Positions 63,658-64,000 of a stretch of DNA of 64,000 nt are shown here, in pieces. The notes under the pieces are model-generated. The model saw only the letters and a list, made by a program, of their open reading frames with translations. It was not told where the DNA came from and did no database searches. The stretch comes from Alistipes sp. UBA934 (GTDB lineage Bacteria; Bacteroidota; Bacteroidia; Bacteroidales; Rikenellaceae). Each line of letters begins with the position of its first letter. Position 1 is the stretch's first letter. The position numbers and the translations under genes are program-made. The stretch is taken from contig DBDK01000010.1 in assembly GCA_002293535.1 (NCBI GenBank), forward strand, positions 1-64,000, given 5' to 3'.

Positions 63658-64000
63658 TTAACGTATTAGCTCCAAGATCGAATCTACATATTGTCTGTCG
63701 TTCGCCAGCCGCGGTACTTTGTTTTGTCCGCCGACTTTGCCACGGCCCTCCATCCATCGCATAAAAGTTCCCTCAGGAATCATCGTAACGATTGGTGCAG
63801 AGAGGGTTACATTGCGCCAACGCTTGGCTTCGTAGTCCGAATTTAGCTCTTTGAGCGCTTCGTCCAAAGCTGTCCCGAATGTCTTCACACCTCCCGCTGG
63901 CTCGCGCGAAAATTCCACCAGCCACTGGTGCGCACCCCGTCGCGAGAGTTCCATATAGACTGGTGCTGCTGTATATTCGGCCACTTCGGCTCCCGTTGCC
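63658..64000 (-). CDS. GH3 auxin-responsive-promoter-family protein (C-terminal part, cut by the window)
   Basis: The frame remains open to the window edge, so only the last 113 or so codons are seen. HQWLVEFSREPAGGVKTFGTALDEALKELNSDYEAKR and WMEGRGKVGGQNKVPRLANDRQYVDSIL match the C-terminus of bacterial GH3-like adenylating enzymes. In plants these conjugate amino acids to acyl groups; in Bacteroidetes the function is unknown. The GTG at 63984 is not the real start. Confidence 0.85.
   Translation of the reverse strand, partial: ATGAEVAEYTAAPVYMELSRRGAHQWLVEFSREPAGGVKTFGTALDEALKELNSDYEAKRWRNVTLSAPIVTMIPEGTFMRWMEGRGKVGGQNKVPRLANDRQYVDSILELIR

Overview
The window looks like chromosomal core DNA of a member of the Bacteroidota, most likely order Bacteroidales. 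The evidence is: methylmalonyl-CoA mutase as separate MutA and MutB subunits, class III glutamine synthetase, SusC-like outer-membrane signalling proteins, FISUMP surface domains, DUF4491, TrpB2, almost no Shine-Dalgarno sequences, and promoters of the Bacteroidetes type (TAnnTTTG at -7, sometimes TTTG about 19 bp upstream). The radical SAM enzyme MqnC and a UbiD-type decarboxylase point to the futalosine route to menaquinone, which the classical Bacteroides lack, so a relative such as Rikenellaceae is possible (low confidence). No tRNA, rRNA, CRISPR array, insertion sequence or prophage is visible. All gaps between genes are under 300 bp.

Layout. 1-4278: 3' part of a large repetitive surface protein. 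4.4-7.3 kb: anaerobic ribonucleotide reductase nrdD-nrdG and a small membrane protein. 14.1 to 7.3 kb, minus strand: alaS-gpmI-DUF2807-sulP. 14.2-18.3 kb: two overlapping M23 peptidases, then glnA. 27.6 to 18.4 kb, minus: one tightly packed unit (glutamine cyclotransferase, metH, metF, ECF S component, phosphoribosyltransferase, FMN reductase, AddB-like nuclease). 27.7-30.4 kb, plus: serS, a 2[4Fe-4S] ferredoxin, mqnC. 37.9 to 30.4 kb, minus: rarA-oxyR-rsfS-ftsH-cdsA-psd-(riboflavin kinase::S-adenosylhomocysteinase fusion). 37.9-38.8 kb: a TupA-like ATP-grasp protein. 40.5 to 38.8 kb, minus: trp leader peptide with attenuator, trpB2, DUF4491. 40.6-43.9 kb: phosphoesterase, a RibD-like protein with swapped domains, an MFS transporter. 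48.9 to 43.9 kb, minus: LytS-type kinase, LytTR regulator, outer-membrane barrel. 48.9-49.7 kb: lipoprotein. 52.5 to 49.7 kb, minus: UbiD-like, HhH protein, rpsU. 52.6-58.8 kb, plus: mutA-mutB-recQ-3'-5' exonuclease. 64 to 58.8 kb, minus: GH3-like, deoxynucleoside kinase, RsmF-like methyltransferase; then merR, nif3-like, zinc-ribbon protein, ECF sigma factor and a newly seen 55-residue acidic ORF.

The strongest non-routine observations are: (1) a complete transcription attenuator before trpB2, with a 21-residue leader peptide carrying three consecutive Trp codons, a terminator and a competing antiterminator; (2) an in-frame fusion of a lone riboflavin kinase domain to S-adenosylhomocysteinase; (3) a RibD-like enzyme with the reductase domain first and the deaminase last; (4) a group of transcription units whose -7 box ends 4-6 nt before the ATG, which predicts leaderless mRNAs; (5) a small dispersed hairpin repeat (5-bp stem, 4-nt loop) sitting on gene ends; (6) a small acidic ORF behind the sigma factor; (7) several palindromes on promoters, and a doubled palindrome after glnA.
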